Positions 34,798-44,541 of a DNA stretch of 49,896 bases are shown in pieces. Position 1 is the stretch's first letter. Each line of letters begins with the position of its first letter. The position numbers and the translations under genes are program-made. Below the pieces are notes generated by a model. That model had not been told where the DNA came from. It saw only the letters and a program-made list of their open reading frames with translations, and did no database searches. The stretch spans positions 1 through 49,896 of the forward strand of contig JANRCR010000040.1 of the NCBI GenBank assembly GCA_030726915.1, given 5' to 3'. This DNA is from Candidatus Nanopelagicales bacterium. GTDB lineage: Bacteria > Actinomycetota > Actinomycetes > S36-B12.

Positions 34798-37461
34798 ATG
34801 CCGGACAGTCGTGACAGCTTCGGGGCGCGAGCCACGCTGCAGGTGGGAGCACGCGAGTACGCCATCTACCGGGTTGATGTGGTGCCCGGTGCGGAGACTC
34901 TCCCGTTCACGCATCGCATTCTGCTGGAAAATCTCCTCCGGAACGAGGACGGTTCCAACGTCACCGAGCAGCACATCCGGGCCCTGGGTTCCTGGGATCC
35001 TGAGGCTCCGCCAACGCAGGAGATCCAGTTCACCCCGGCCCGCGTGGTGATGCAGGACTTCACGGGGGTGCCCGTCGTGGTGGATCTCGCGACCATGCGG
35101 GAGGCGGTCATCGATCTGGGGGGTGACCCGTCGTGCATTGAGCCGTTGGCGCCATCGGAGCTGGTCATCGATCACAGCGTGATCGCCGACTATTTTGCCC
35201 GGCCTGATGCGGCCGATCTCAATACGGCGCTGGAGTACGAGCGCAATCGAGAGCGTTATCAATTCCTGCGGTGGGGGCAGGGTGCCTTCGATGAGTTCAA
35301 GGTGGTGCCTCCCGGGACAGGCATCGTGCATCAGGTCAATATCGAACATCTTGCGCGGGTCATCATGGCGCGCGGAGGTCAGGCCTATCCGGACACGGTG
35401 GTCGGCACCGACAGCCACACCACCATGGTCAACGGTCTGGGCGTCCTGGGCTGGGGAGTGGGTGGGATTGAGGCCGAGGCAGCCATGCTGGGCCAGCCCG
35501 TCTCCATGCTGATCCCACGTGTTGTGGGCTTCCGGCTGACGGGTCATCTGACCGAGGGCACGACGGCAACCGATCTGGTCCTCACCATCACCGAGATGCT
35601 GCGCAGGCACGGTGTCGTCGGTGCCTTTGTTGAGTTCTACGGAGATGGTGTGGGGGCGGTGCCCCTGGCCAATCGCGCAACCATCGGCAATATGAGTCCT
35701 GAATACGGATCCACTGTGGCGATCTTCCCCATTGATGACGAGACCCTTGCCTATCTGCGATTGACCGGTCGCGATGAAGAGCACATCGCACTCGTCGAGA
35801 CCTACGCACGCGTGCAGGGGCTCTGGCACGATCCCGCGCAGGAGGCTCGCTACACGCAGCGACTGGAACTTGACCTGGCAACGGTGGTGCCCAGTATCGC
35901 CGGTCCGAAGCGACCCCAGGATCGCGTAGCGCTGGCGCAGGCGCGGGATTCCTTTGCGGCAGCGCTACCGGCCTACACGCAGGAACCGTCACAGCCCACG
36001 CAGGTCACCATGGGGTCGGGTGAGGTTGTCACCATCGATCACGGCAGTGTGGTCATTGCCGCCATCACGTCCTGCACCAACACGTCTAATCCGTCGGTGA
36101 TGATCGCCGCCGCACTCGTGGCGAAGAAGGCCGCGGAGTTGGGTGTGACGCGCAAAGCCTGGGTGAAAACCACCCTGGCACCCGGCTCGAAGGTCGTCAC
36201 CGACTATTACGATCGGGCCGGCCTAACGCCCTACCTGGACAAGCTGGGATTTGATCTTGTCGGCTACGGATGCACCACCTGTATTGGCAATTCCGGTCCG
36301 CTTCCGCCGGAGATCAGTGCGGCCGTCAACGATGCCGATCTGGCGGTCGTGTCGGTCCTCTCGGGCAATCGGAACTTCGAGGGACGTATCAACCCGGATG
36401 TGAAGATGAACTACCTAGCGTCTCCTCCGCTGGTGGTCGCCTACGCATTGGCCGGCACGATGAATATCGACATCGTCCATGATCCGCTTGCGTACACCCC
36501 GGCCGGTGATCCCGTCTATCTGCGCGATATCTGGCCGACGTCCGCCGAGGTCGAGTCCGTCATCGCGGAGGCGATTGATGAGGACATGTTCCGCGATCGC
36601 TACCGTGACGTATTCGCCGGTGATGCCCGCTGGCAGGCACTGGAGACTCCCGCGGGGGACACCTTCGCCTGGGACCCGTCCTCGACGTATGTCCGGAAAG
36701 CGCCGTACTTCGATGACATGCCGCGTGAACCACTCCCGGTGACGGATATACATGGAGCGCGCGTCCTGGCACTTCTGGGCGATTCCGTCACCACCGACCA
36801 CATTTCCCCGGCCGGTTCCATCAGGGCTGACAGCCCGGCGGGTCTGTATCTGACAGAGCATGGCGTGGATCGGCGCGACTTTAATTCCTACGGATCTCGT
36901 CGTGGGAATCACGAGGTCATGATCCGCGGGACCTTCGCCAACATCCGGCTCCGCAACCTCATGCTCGATGGTGTCGAAGGCGGCTTCACCCGCGACTTTA
37001 CCGAGGTGGATGGGCCCGTTGTCCCCATCTTTGACGCCTCGACGGCCTACGCCCGCGAGGGAGTACCGCTGGTTGTCCTGGCGGGCAAGGAGTATGGATC
37101 CGGGTCGTCTCGGGACTGGGCGGCGAAGGGCACCGCCCTCCTGGGAGTGCGGGCCGTGATCGCTGAGTCGTATGAGCGCATCCATCGGTCAAATCTCATC
37201 GGCATGGGAGTGCTTCCCCTGGAGTACCCCGCGGGGGTCAGTGCGGCGTCCCTGGGTTTGACGGGGGACGAAACCTTTGACGTCGACGGCGTGACGGCCC
37301 TCAACACGGGCGGGGTGCCCGACACCGTGACGGTGACGGCGACATCACCCACCGGGGCTGTGACGCAGTTTGAGGCCCGTGTGCGGATCGATACGCCTGG
37401 GGAGGCGGACTACTACCGCCACGGCGGCATCCTGCTCTACGTGCTGCGTTCCCTCGTCTGA
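34798..37461 (+). CDS. acnA: Aconitate hydratase A
   Basis: An 887-residue aconitase interconverting citrate and isocitrate in the TCA cycle. [4Fe-4S] ligands are the Cys in [10 protein letters not shown] and the two in [10 protein letters not shown]. The swivel-domain motif [10 protein letters not shown] near residue 770 is present. ATG 34798 was chosen with GGAGAGGAG upstream; upstream in-frame ATGs lack this and the family N-terminus. A small conserved gene follows after 1 bp. Confidence 0.96.
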   Translation: MPDSRDSFGARATLQVGAREYAIYRVDVVPGAETLPFTHRILLENLLRNEDGSNVTEQHIRALGSWDPEAPPTQEIQFTPARVVMQDFTGVPVVVDLATMREAVIDLGGDPSCIEPLAPSELVIDHSVIADYFARPDAADLNTALEYERNRERYQFLRWGQGAFDEFKVVPPGTGIVHQVNIEHLARVIMARGGQAYPDTVVGTDSHTTMVNGLGVLGWGVGGIEAEAAMLGQPVSMLIPRVVGFRLTGHLTEGTTATDLVLTITEMLRRHGVVGAFVEFYGDGVGAVPLANRATIGNMSPEYGSTVAIFPIDDETLAYLRLTGRDEEHIALVETYARVQGLWHDPAQEARYTQRLELDLATVVPSIAGPKRPQDRVALAQARDSFAAALPAYTQEPSQPTQVTMGSGEVVTIDHGSVVIAAITSCTNTSNPSVMIAAALVAKKAAELGVTRKAWVKTTLAPGSKVVTDYYDRAGLTPYLDKLGFDLVGYGCTTCIGNSGPLPPEISAAVNDADLAVVSVLSGNRNFEGRINPDVKMNYLASPPLVVAYALAGTMNIDIVHDPLAYTPAGDPVYLRDIWPTSAEVESVIAEAIDEDMFRDRYRDVFAGDARWQALETPAGDTFAWDPSSTYVRKAPYFDDMPREPLPVTDIHGARVLALLGDSVTTDHISPAGSIRADSPAGLYLTEHGVDRRDFNSYGSRRGNHEVMIRGTFANIRLRNLMLDGVEGGFTRDFTEVDGPVVPIFDASTAYAREGVPLVVLAGKEYGSGSSRDWAAKGTALLGVRAVIAESYERIHRSNLIGMGVLPLEYPAGVSAASLGLTGDETFDVDGVTALNTGGVPDTVTVTATSPTGAVTQFEARVRIDTPGEADYYRHGGILLYVLRSLV

Positions 37462-37462
37462 C

Positions 37463-37816
37463 ATGCGCCCGCCGGGATGGCCTGAGCGCGTGGGGGATCC
37501 CGACGGCGAGGAGTTCTCGGCGACGGCGGCCACCTGGTTGTGGGAGGTCAGCTCTCTCGAGCGCAGCCCTGATGATGTGTGGGCCCGATATCCCCGCTCC
37601 CTCGCCTTCCGGGTGGCCTGTGATGTTGACTCCCGGCTCGAGGGCGCCCGGGTGGCCTACTCTCACGCCCGGGCCGCCCTGCACGACGCGTCCGTGCCGG
37701 TCGATGAGGTCCTATCAGCCCTGGAGCGTGAGGGGGCGGCCCTGCAGCGGCTTCAACGCGAGGTGGGACTGGTCCAGGAGGCCCTGGGCGGGCGCCGCTG
37801 GGGGGCGCGTCTTTGA
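37463..37816 (+). CDS. Conserved hypothetical protein after acnA
   Basis: A 117-residue, Arg- and Glu-rich soluble protein with a helical C-terminal half (ALEREGAALQRLQREVGLVQEAL split over residues 80-108) likely to form a coiled coil. The ATG begins 1 bp after the acnA stop. I do not recognise the family. It may be a small partner of aconitase expression, but this is guesswork from position. Confidence 0.65.
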   Translation: MRPPGWPERVGDPDGEEFSATAATWLWEVSSLERSPDDVWARYPRSLAFRVACDVDSRLEGARVAYSHARAALHDASVPVDEVLSALEREGAALQRLQREVGLVQEALGGRRWGARL

Positions 37817-37904
37817 CGTGTGAGACCGGCAGAAGGCACCTAGAATGCGTCAGTCGGCTCCCGGCGGGCGCAGACTCTTGAGGCGGAAGGAGGCGTACGC
37901 GGAT

Positions 37905-39827
37905 ATGGGTCTGCTCGAATCAATGGAATCTCCCACAGATCTTCGGGCGGTCTCGGAGGAGGACATTCCTCGGCTGGCGGCAGAGATCCGCTCGTTCCTG
38001 GTCGATCGTGTATCCCGCACCGGGGGCCATCTGGGTCCGAATCTCGGCGTGGTCGAGGTCACGCTGGCCCTCCACCGGGTGTTTGACTCACCCCATGACG
38101 TGATCCTTTGGGATACCGGACACCAGTCCTACGTGCACAAGATGCTGACGGGTCGATGGCGTGACTTTGGGCAGTTGCGCCAGCGCAACGGATTGTCCGG
38201 CTACCCGTCACGCTCTGAATCGATTCATGATGTCATCGAAAACTCGCACGCATCGACCGCCTTGTCCTACGCGGATGGCATCGCCAAGGCGTGGCAGCTC
38301 ACGGGAGAACTCACCGGCGCATCTCGGCGTCATGTGGTGGCCGTAGTGGGTGATGGCTCACTGACGGGTGGCATGTCCTGGGAGGCGCTCAACAACATCG
38401 CAGCCTCCGATCGCCCCATGGTCATCCTGGTCAATGACAACGAACTCTCCTACTCGCCCACCATCGGTGGGTTAGCGCATCACCTGGCAACTCTGCGCAC
38501 CACGCAGGGGTACGAGAGGTTCCTCACGTGGGGGCGTCGCACCCTGCAGCGCACACCCGTCGTCGGTCAGCCGGTGTACGACGCCCTGCACGGAGTGAAG
38601 AAGGGCCTGAAGGACATCGTCGCGCCGCAGGGCATGTTCGAAGATCTCGGGTTGAAGTACATCGGCCCTATCGACGGCCATGACACGCTTGAGGTGGAGC
38701 GCGGCCTGCGGTTGGCCCGTGACTATCCCGGTCCCGTCGTGGTCCATGTCATCACCGAAAAGGGTCACGGCTATGCCCCAGCCGAGCAGGATGAGGCCGA
38801 TAGATTCCACGGCATCGGCAAGATTGATCCCGATACGGGGCGGCCACTCACTGCCGTAGGCCCGACCTGGACGGGTGCGTTCAGCGAGGCACTCGTGGAC
38901 ATCGGTCGTGAGGATGACACGGTGGTGGCCATCACGGCCGCCATGCTGGGCCCGACGGGTCTCGATCACTTCGCGCGCCTCTACCCGCACCGAACCTTCG
39001 ATGTCGGTATCGCGGAGCAGCACGCGGCAACGAGTGCGGCGGGGATGGCATTCGCCGGACTCCACCCCGTGGTGGCTCTCTACGCGACGTTCCTCAATCG
39101 CGCATTCGATCAGGTGCTCTTGGACTGCGCGCTCCACCGTGCCGGGGTGACCTTCGTTCTGGATCGAGCAGGAGTGACGGGCGATGACGGGCCGAGTCAC
39201 AATGGCGTATGGGACATGTCCCTCATGGGCATCGTTCCTGGCGTGCGCGTGGCGGCCCCCCGCGATGCATCCACCCTGGTCGAGGAGTTGCGCGAGGCGA
39301 TCGCGATCACCGACGGCCCCACGGTTGTGCGTTTTCCGAAGGGCGCCGTCGGTGAGACCATCCCCGCCGTACGCCGGGACGCTGGCATCGACATCCTGCG
39401 TGAGTCGGGGGCCAGTGATGTCCTCCTCGTCGCGGTGGGTGCCATGGCGACCCTGGGGCTCGAGGTGGCTGACGCGCTGGCGGCCCAGGGAATCTCCGCC
39501 ACGGTCGTGGATCCTCGCTGGGTGCTACCGGTGCCCCCGGGACTTGCGGCGCTCGCTGCTGACTGTGACCTCGTGGCGGTCATTGAGGACAATTCACGTG
39601 CCGGTGGCATCGGCAGCGCCGTACGGGGATTTTTGGAGGACGCGCACGTGGTGACGCGCACGTTGACCTTTGGCACCCCGCGCATGTTCCCCGACCATGG
39701 ACCTCGCTCGGTGGTGCTGGCAGAAGCGGGGTTGACAAGCCAGGAGATTGCCCGGCGTATCACCGAAGCAGTCGCCGCGCCGCTTCCCGATGCAGTGGCG
39801 CCATCCGGCCTGAATGCTGACTCCTGA
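37905..39827 (+). CDS. dxs: 1-deoxy-D-xylulose-5-phosphate synthase
   Basis: A 640-residue thiamine-diphosphate enzyme joining pyruvate and glyceraldehyde 3-phosphate in the first step of the MEP isoprenoid pathway. Features are [16 protein letters not shown] at about residue 40, the ThDP/Mg motif [18 protein letters not shown] near 150, and the transketolase Glu/His region [18 protein letters not shown] 37905 follows GAAGGAGG; ATG 37845 upstream is less likely. Confidence 0.96.
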   Translation: MGLLESMESPTDLRAVSEEDIPRLAAEIRSFLVDRVSRTGGHLGPNLGVVEVTLALHRVFDSPHDVILWDTGHQSYVHKMLTGRWRDFGQLRQRNGLSGYPSRSESIHDVIENSHASTALSYADGIAKAWQLTGELTGASRRHVVAVVGDGSLTGGMSWEALNNIAASDRPMVILVNDNELSYSPTIGGLAHHLATLRTTQGYERFLTWGRRTLQRTPVVGQPVYDALHGVKKGLKDIVAPQGMFEDLGLKYIGPIDGHDTLEVERGLRLARDYPGPVVVHVITEKGHGYAPAEQDEADRFHGIGKIDPDTGRPLTAVGPTWTGAFSEALVDIGREDDTVVAITAAMLGPTGLDHFARLYPHRTFDVGIAEQHAATSAAGMAFAGLHPVVALYATFLNRAFDQVLLDCALHRAGVTFVLDRAGVTGDDGPSHNGVWDMSLMGIVPGVRVAAPRDASTLVEELREAIAITDGPTVVRFPKGAVGETIPAVRRDAGIDILRESGASDVLLVAVGAMATLGLEVADALAAQGISATVVDPRWVLPVPPGLAALAADCDLVAVIEDNSRAGGIGSAVRGFLEDAHVVTRTLTFGTPRMFPDHGPRSVVLAEAGLTSQEIARRITEAVAAPLPDAVAPSGLNADS

Positions 39828-39828
39828 A

Positions 39829-39848
39829 CGCTGACCGCTCAGTCAGCG
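39829..39848. terminator. Hairpin across the convergent dxs and rnd stops
   Basis: CGCTGAC-CGCTCA-GTCAGCG gives a perfect 7-bp stem with a 6-nt loop. It spans the 11-bp gap between dxs and rnd and includes the rnd stop codon, so it could serve both directions. Confidence 0.6.
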
Positions 39849-41095
39849 CTCGGGGGTGGGTCACCAATCGCTGCCAGATCCGACGCAAGCACGTCCACCT
39901 GCCACGGCCGGGCTCCCCACGTCGTCAGTGCGGAGGCCACCGTTGATGTGTTGATGGGCGTTATGGGCTGCCATGCCCAACGGCGCAGAGACTCCGGCGG
40001 CAGGAGGTTCTCCACGGGCACACGGAGCCGCTCGGATGTGTGCGCGAGGACAGCGCGGGCTCGTGCCAGCCGGTCGGCGGCGATCGGGTCACGCTCCCGC
40101 CAGAGTCGAGGTGGCGGGGGTCCCTCGGAGGGCAGTGTCGTCGGAGGCAAATCGGCTTCGTCGAGAGCCTGTGCCTCCTGCATGGCGGTCCACCAGCGGT
40201 TGAGATGGCGCGCTGCATGACTTCGACGAAACTCCGGGCGCTCCGCGAGGACACCGCGGTCGGGAGCGTCGAGCATCGCGGCAGCCACGATGCCCGCATC
40301 GGACAGGATGCGCCCCGGGCTCAGATCCATCTGCTGGGCGAGGTCTTCCCGGGCTAGCCACAGGGATCTCACCGTGGCCAGAGCACGTCGACCGCGGACC
40401 TGATGCATCCCCGACGTGCGCCGCCAGGGGTCACGACGTGGGCTGGACCGATGGTTCAAGACGGCGAGGAACTCTTGCTCGGCCCATTCGGACTTGCCCG
40501 ATGCGCGCAGGTCGGCGTTCAAAATGTCGTAGAGGTCGACGAGCACCTCGACGTCCAGGGCGGCGTACTTCAACCATGACGGTGGCAGGGGTCGCGTCGA
40601 CCAGTCCGCGGCACCGTGACCCTTGACCAGGTGTCGGCCAAACTCCGACTCCACCAGGGGGCCGAGGCCCACCCGCTCCCGACCCAGAAGCCGTGCAGCG
40701 AGCTCGGTGTCGAAGAGTCGTCGGGGTTCGAGATCGACCTCACGCAGACAGGGAAGGTCCTGGGACGCGGCATGCAGGATCCACACCGGATCGTGCAAGA
40801 CCTCAGCGAGCGGGGAGAGATCACCCACGGCAATGGGGTCGATGAGCCAGGTGGCGCTGCCGCGCCGATAAAACTGCAGCAGATAGGCGCGTTGCCCGTA
40901 GCGGAACCCCGAGGCCCGCTCGGCGTCCACCGCAACGGGCCCATGGCCCGCGCCGATATCGGCGATCGCCCGAGCGAAGGCATCCGGGTCGGCCACGACC
41001 TCGGGCAGGCCATTCAGGAGTTCGACCGCGGGTAGTTCCACCGGTAGGGAGTCAACCGCGGGGGAGTCGGAGTCGGGCTGGGGGCTGTCGGTCAC
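39839..41095 (-). CDS. rnd: Ribonuclease D-like 3'-5' exonuclease with HRDC domain
   Basis: A 418-residue DEDDy exonuclease. The DxE of motif I is in VAVDAERASGFRY, motif II D is in HAASQDLPCL and the YxxxD motif III is KYAALDVEVLVDLY; an HRDC domain follows (about residues 225-300). It trims the 3' ends of tRNA and other RNA. GTG 41095 overlaps the DUF3000 stop (GTGA). The acidic, Ser/Pro-rich first 25 residues look disordered. Confidence 0.93.
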   Translation of the reverse strand: MTDSPQPDSDSPAVDSLPVELPAVELLNGLPEVVADPDAFARAIADIGAGHGPVAVDAERASGFRYGQRAYLLQFYRRGSATWLIDPIAVGDLSPLAEVLHDPVWILHAASQDLPCLREVDLEPRRLFDTELAARLLGRERVGLGPLVESEFGRHLVKGHGAADWSTRPLPPSWLKYAALDVEVLVDLYDILNADLRASGKSEWAEQEFLAVLNHRSSPRRDPWRRTSGMHQVRGRRALATVRSLWLAREDLAQQMDLSPGRILSDAGIVAAAMLDAPDRGVLAERPEFRRSHAARHLNRWWTAMQEAQALDEADLPPTTLPSEGPPPPRLWRERDPIAADRLARARAVLAHTSERLRVPVENLLPPESLRRWAWQPITPINTSTVASALTTWGARPWQVDVLASDLAAIGDPPPSAD

Positions 41096-41661
41096 GAGGA
41101 ACGCCGGTGCGGAGCCAGAACGGCGACGCCGGGGGGAATCGGCAGGAGGCCAGCGGCCTGGGAGAGGGCTGCCGCCCAGGCAGTGGCTTCGCGGCCCATA
41201 TCTGCGGGATCGGTCAGTGGGGTCCATGAGGCGCGGATCTCGATCATGCCGGAGATGTCCCGATCACCGAGTGCCCCGAAGGATTCGCTCAGGACGCGCG
41301 TGACTGTGCCACCCAGCGCTGTGCGCTCGCCGCCCTGCGCCTCGAGCGCCTCCTCCAGCCAGGTCCACCCGACCCCCGTGAGGAGGGGATCAGCGGCCAC
41401 GTCAGGCTCCAGGACCGCCTTGATGAACACAACGACACGGAAGTGGCCCTTCCACGCCTCGACCCCGTCCGGATCATGCAGGAGCACGAAGCGGCCCGAG
41501 GCGAGCTCTTCGTCGTCCTCGATGAATTCCGCCGTTAAGGCCACGGCATGAGGCGCTAGGCGCTGGGGCGCGGGGCCCTCCTCGACGCACATTTCGGGGC
41601 GGAACTGCACAGATCTGAGGCTCGTGAGCACCCGATCAAAGGGGGTCGCCTCACTGGTCAC
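41092..41661 (-). CDS. DUF3000 family protein
   Basis: A 189-residue actinobacterial protein with the DUF3000 pattern: FDRVLTSLRSVQFRPEMCVEE (split here at about residues 8-28), LAPHAVALTAEF, GRFVLLHDPDGVEAWKGHFR and IEIRASWTPLTDPAD. It is always next to the RNase D gene in relatives (Rv2680 in M. tuberculosis, from memory) and is translationally coupled to it here. Function unknown. Confidence 0.92.
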   Translation of the reverse strand: MTSEATPFDRVLTSLRSVQFRPEMCVEEGPAPQRLAPHAVALTAEFIEDDEELASGRFVLLHDPDGVEAWKGHFRVVVFIKAVLEPDVAADPLLTGVGWTWLEEALEAQGGERTALGGTVTRVLSESFGALGDRDISGMIEIRASWTPLTDPADMGREATAWAAALSQAAGLLPIPPGVAVLAPHRRSS

Positions 41662-41709
41662 CCTGGCAGGGTACGACGCCCGGCAGTGCTCAGCGTGGTC
41701 CCACGCCGC

Positions 41710-42153
41710 TCACTCCTGGCCGTCTGGCTCCAGGGTGAGGCTGACGCTATTGATGCAGTAGCGCAGATCCGTGGGCGTGGCGTAGCCCTCCCCGGAGAAG
41801 ACGTGTCCCAGGTGACTGCCACACGAGGCGCAGCGCACTTCGACGCGCAGCATGCCGTGGCTGGTGTCCTTGATCTCCACCACGGCATCACCCGCGAGCG
41901 GCGTATAGAAGGACGGCCAGCCGCAGTGGGAGTCGAACTTCGCATCGGACCGGAACAGTTCTATCCCGCACGCCCGACAGGAGTAGACGCCGTGCGCCTT
42001 CGTGTCGACGTACTCACCACTCCATGCCGGCTCGGTGCCTGCCTCGCGCAGGACGGCGTAGGCCACGGGGTCCAGCCGTTCCTGCCACGTCGACTCCGAC
42101 ACGGCGATGGGGTAGGGCGTCCCGTCCGGGCGCTGAGCATCTACAGTCGGCAT
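41710..42153 (-). CDS. msrB: Peptide-methionine (R)-S-oxide reductase
   Basis: A 147-residue MsrB that repairs methionine-R-sulfoxide. The catalytic Cys is C133 in RYCINSVSL, and the structural zinc site is C59/C62 and C108/C111. KFDSHCGWPSFY and LGHVFSGEG are family hallmarks. It lies 48 bp upstream of DUF3000 on the same strand and diverges from the DUF4916 gene. Confidence 0.96.
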   Translation of the reverse strand: MPTVDAQRPDGTPYPIAVSESTWQERLDPVAYAVLREAGTEPAWSGEYVDTKAHGVYSCRACGIELFRSDAKFDSHCGWPSFYTPLAGDAVVEIKDTSHGMLRVEVRCASCGSHLGHVFSGEGYATPTDLRYCINSVSLTLEPDGQE

Positions 42154-42209
42154 GGTTACAGATTAGGCGGCTCGGCGGATGCCAGCGAATCGAGAACGAG
42201 GGGACGACG

Positions 42210-42746
42210 ATGAGTGACATTCTCGATGTGCGCGGATCCTGGCTGAGCGCGGACGAGCTCGAGCAGGCCCGTGAGCGACTCCCCATCGTCTATGTCGAGG
42301 CGATCCCCGTGCGTGTGGACACGTGGGGCACGATCACCGCGGTGGGACTGCTGCTTCAGGCGATGCCGGATGGGTCCATCAGCCGGGCGCTGGTGTCCGG
42401 ACGGGTGCACTACGGGGAGCGGCTCCGCGAAGCGCTGCTGCGCCATATCGAGAAGGACCTGGGACCGGTCGCCCTGCCGCGGTTGCCGATCGACCCGGCC
42501 CCCTTCACCGTCGCCGAGTACTTCCCGGATCCGTCCGTGACGGGCTTTCATGACCCCCGGCAGCACGCGGTGAGCCTGTGCTACGTCGTCCCGTGCGATG
42601 GCGACTGCTCGCCCAGCCAGGGTGCCCTCGATCTGACGTGGGTGACCCCGGCCGAGGCCGCCAGTGAGGGCTTCCAGATGGAAATGACCGGTGGCCAGGG
42701 GCGCCTGGTCCGGCTGGCCCTGGCCTTCGCGGGTCAATTGGACTGA
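42210..42746 (+). CDS. DUF4916 / Nudix-like family protein
   Basis: A 178-residue protein matching DUF4916, a distant Nudix relative, by GSWLSADELEQARERLPIVY (split, residues 9-27) and the LPIDPAPFTVAEYFPDP region. The Glu-rich Nudix box is not intact (RVHYGERLREALLRHIEKD lies there), so hydrolase activity is uncertain. ATG 42210 follows AGGGG. Confidence 0.78.
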   Translation: MSDILDVRGSWLSADELEQARERLPIVYVEAIPVRVDTWGTITAVGLLLQAMPDGSISRALVSGRVHYGERLREALLRHIEKDLGPVALPRLPIDPAPFTVAEYFPDPSVTGFHDPRQHAVSLCYVVPCDGDCSPSQGALDLTWVTPAEAASEGFQMEMTGGQGRLVRLALAFAGQLD

Positions 42747-42774
42747 TGGCCAGGAGTGTGGACGCCGCGAGGTG

Positions 42775-43572
42775 CTAGCGCAGCCCGGGAGATCGTGGGG
42801 GGAAGGCGGGTGGGCGACCTTCGACCCGGGCCAGAAGTGCCTCGGGCAGGTCCGCTCCGCGGAAGGACTCGGTCATGAGGTCGAGGCTCTCCTGGAGGGC
42901 CTGCTCGCGCGTCTGGGTTGCTGCTCGAGAGATCTGGGACTTGATGGTGGCCAGTGATGTGGGCGAGCAGGACTGCGCCACCATCTCGGCCCAGGCAAGG
43001 GCGGCGGTCAGGGGATCGTCGTGAGGTCCATCCACCATGCCCCAGTCAGCCGCGGTGGTCGCGTCGATCTCGCGGCCCGACAGCAAAATGTCATGGGTGC
43101 GCAGGCTTCCCACGCGTTGCAGCAGCAGCCAGGCGATGGAGTACTCAGCGATGAGTCCGAGCCGCGGAAACGCCGGGATGAATCGCGCCCCCGGACCCGC
43201 AAAGCACATGTCACTCGCGAGAGCGATGACGAAGCCCAAGCCGGCTGCTGCACCGTGCACAACCGTCACGACGGGCACCGGCAGATCCAGGGCCAGTGTG
43301 GGGGAGTCACGACGTTGATCCGCGAGGAATCCCTCCAGAGCGTCGGGCCCCTGGGCCAGCATCGCGAGGTCGGCACCGGAGCAAAAGCCAGCACCCGCGC
43401 CGCGGACAACGATCACGCGGACATCAGGATCGGCACCGCACTGTCTGAGCGCCGCAGCGTAGCCGCGTCCCATGGCGGGGGTAATCGCGTTGAGTTTGTC
43501 GGGCCGCTGCAGGGTAACGATGGCGATGGCTCCGCGGTGCTCCACGGCAATGTCGCCACTCTCAAGCGCCAT
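42775..43572 (-). CDS. Enoyl-CoA hydratase/isomerase family protein
   Basis: A 265-residue crotonase-fold protein. The CoA/oxyanion loop is GFCSGADLAML near residue 62, the second is HGAAAGLGF, and a Glu lies in GLIAEYSIAWLL. It could act in fatty-acid or aromatic-acid beta-oxidation. The same family occurs near msrB and DUF3000 in mycobacteria (echA15, from memory). It lies 9 bp after the Gfo/Idh gene in a three-gene unit. Confidence 0.88.
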   Translation of the reverse strand: MALESGDIAVEHRGAIAIVTLQRPDKLNAITPAMGRGYAAALRQCGADPDVRVIVVRGAGAGFCSGADLAMLAQGPDALEGFLADQRRDSPTLALDLPVPVVTVVHGAAAGLGFVIALASDMCFAGPGARFIPAFPRLGLIAEYSIAWLLLQRVGSLRTHDILLSGREIDATTAADWGMVDGPHDDPLTAALAWAEMVAQSCSPTSLATIKSQISRAATQTREQALQESLDLMTESFRGADLPEALLARVEGRPPAFPPRSPGLR

Positions 43573-43581
43573 GGCTCCTCC

Positions 43582-44541
43582 TCACCGTCCCCGGGCGAGA
43601 ATCGCGTCCATGGCGTCGGCGACCACGAGTGACCAGGAGGGTGATGGCAACCAGGCATCGTCGCCGCGTGCTGCGGCTGACACCTGCTCGATCATGCGTC
43701 GATAGGGGTCCACGGGGGCGAAGTGTTCCACTCGCTCACCGTCTCGATCGAGAACGCGAAGGGAGCTGGATTGCAGCCATGATGTGTAGGCATCGTTGCC
43801 GGTGAACTCGATGACACCCTCGCCCCCCTGAAGCATCAGGCTCTGGAACGGAGTCTCGGCAAAACTCCCACGGATGTGGACGGGGATGTCGCCGAGGCGC
43901 AGATGCGCATCCGTGGTGATGTCGACGCCCCGGTCTGATCTCACGCACTCCACGGCATCGAGGGAGATCGAGGTCGCACCCGTCGACCAGGCGGCCGCGG
44001 TCAGCGGATAGCACCCCACGTCCAGCAGCGCTCCACCGCCACGAGCAGGATCCAACCGGTAGTTGTCGGGATCCACACCGTCAAAGACGAAGGCCCCGCT
44101 CATAGCCGTGAGGGGGCCGATGGTGGAGCAGGCGAGGAGGGCGGCTGCTCGTGCGGTGCGTGGATGCCACAGGTTCCATGTCGCCTCGACGAGCAAGCCC
44201 CCGTGGGCATCCGCTGCCTCCCGCATGCGTCTGGCTTCGATGGCGTCGCGCCCGAGCGGCTTTTCGCACAGGACAGTCTTGCCCTGCTCCAGTGCCGCGA
44301 TGGTCCAGGGAAGGTGACCATCGTTGGACAGGGCGACGTAGATCGCATCGATGTCCGGATCAGTGACAACCTCCTCGTAGGAGCTCGTCGCCGACCGACG
44401 GGGTGACAGCGCCATCGCCCGGTGGACATCGCGGGCGCCCACGACGTCCAACGTCGCTCCGGACGCCGTGTGCATTGCGGGTGCGATCGCTCGTCGGGAG
44501 ATCCACCCGGCGCCGAGAAGTCCCCACCGTGTGGTGCTCAT
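43582..44541 (-). CDS. Gfo/Idh/MocA-family oxidoreductase (short form)
   Basis: A 319-residue NAD(P)-dependent dehydrogenase with the Rossmann motif GLLGAGWISRRAI at the N-terminus and the EKPLGRDAIEAR motif whose Lys is catalytic. A C-terminal beta-sheet domain follows. The ATG overlaps the stop of the longer paralogue (ATGA). Substrates of the family are sugars, inositol or related polyols; which one is unknown here. Confidence 0.9.
   Translation of the reverse strand: MSTTRWGLLGAGWISRRAIAPAMHTASGATLDVVGARDVHRAMALSPRRSATSSYEEVVTDPDIDAIYVALSNDGHLPWTIAALEQGKTVLCEKPLGRDAIEARRMREAADAHGGLLVEATWNLWHPRTARAAALLACSTIGPLTAMSGAFVFDGVDPDNYRLDPARGGGALLDVGCYPLTAAAWSTGATSISLDAVECVRSDRGVDITTDAHLRLGDIPVHIRGSFAETPFQSLMLQGGEGVIEFTGNDAYTSWLQSSSLRVLDRDGERVEHFAPVDPYRRMIEQVSAAARGDDAWLPSPSWSLVVADAMDAILARGR

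Noticed and set aside
34672-35829. A long open frame antisense to the first part of acnA (385 codons).
   Set aside because: High GC makes such antisense frames common. The protein is low in motif content, and acnA on the plus strand is unambiguous.
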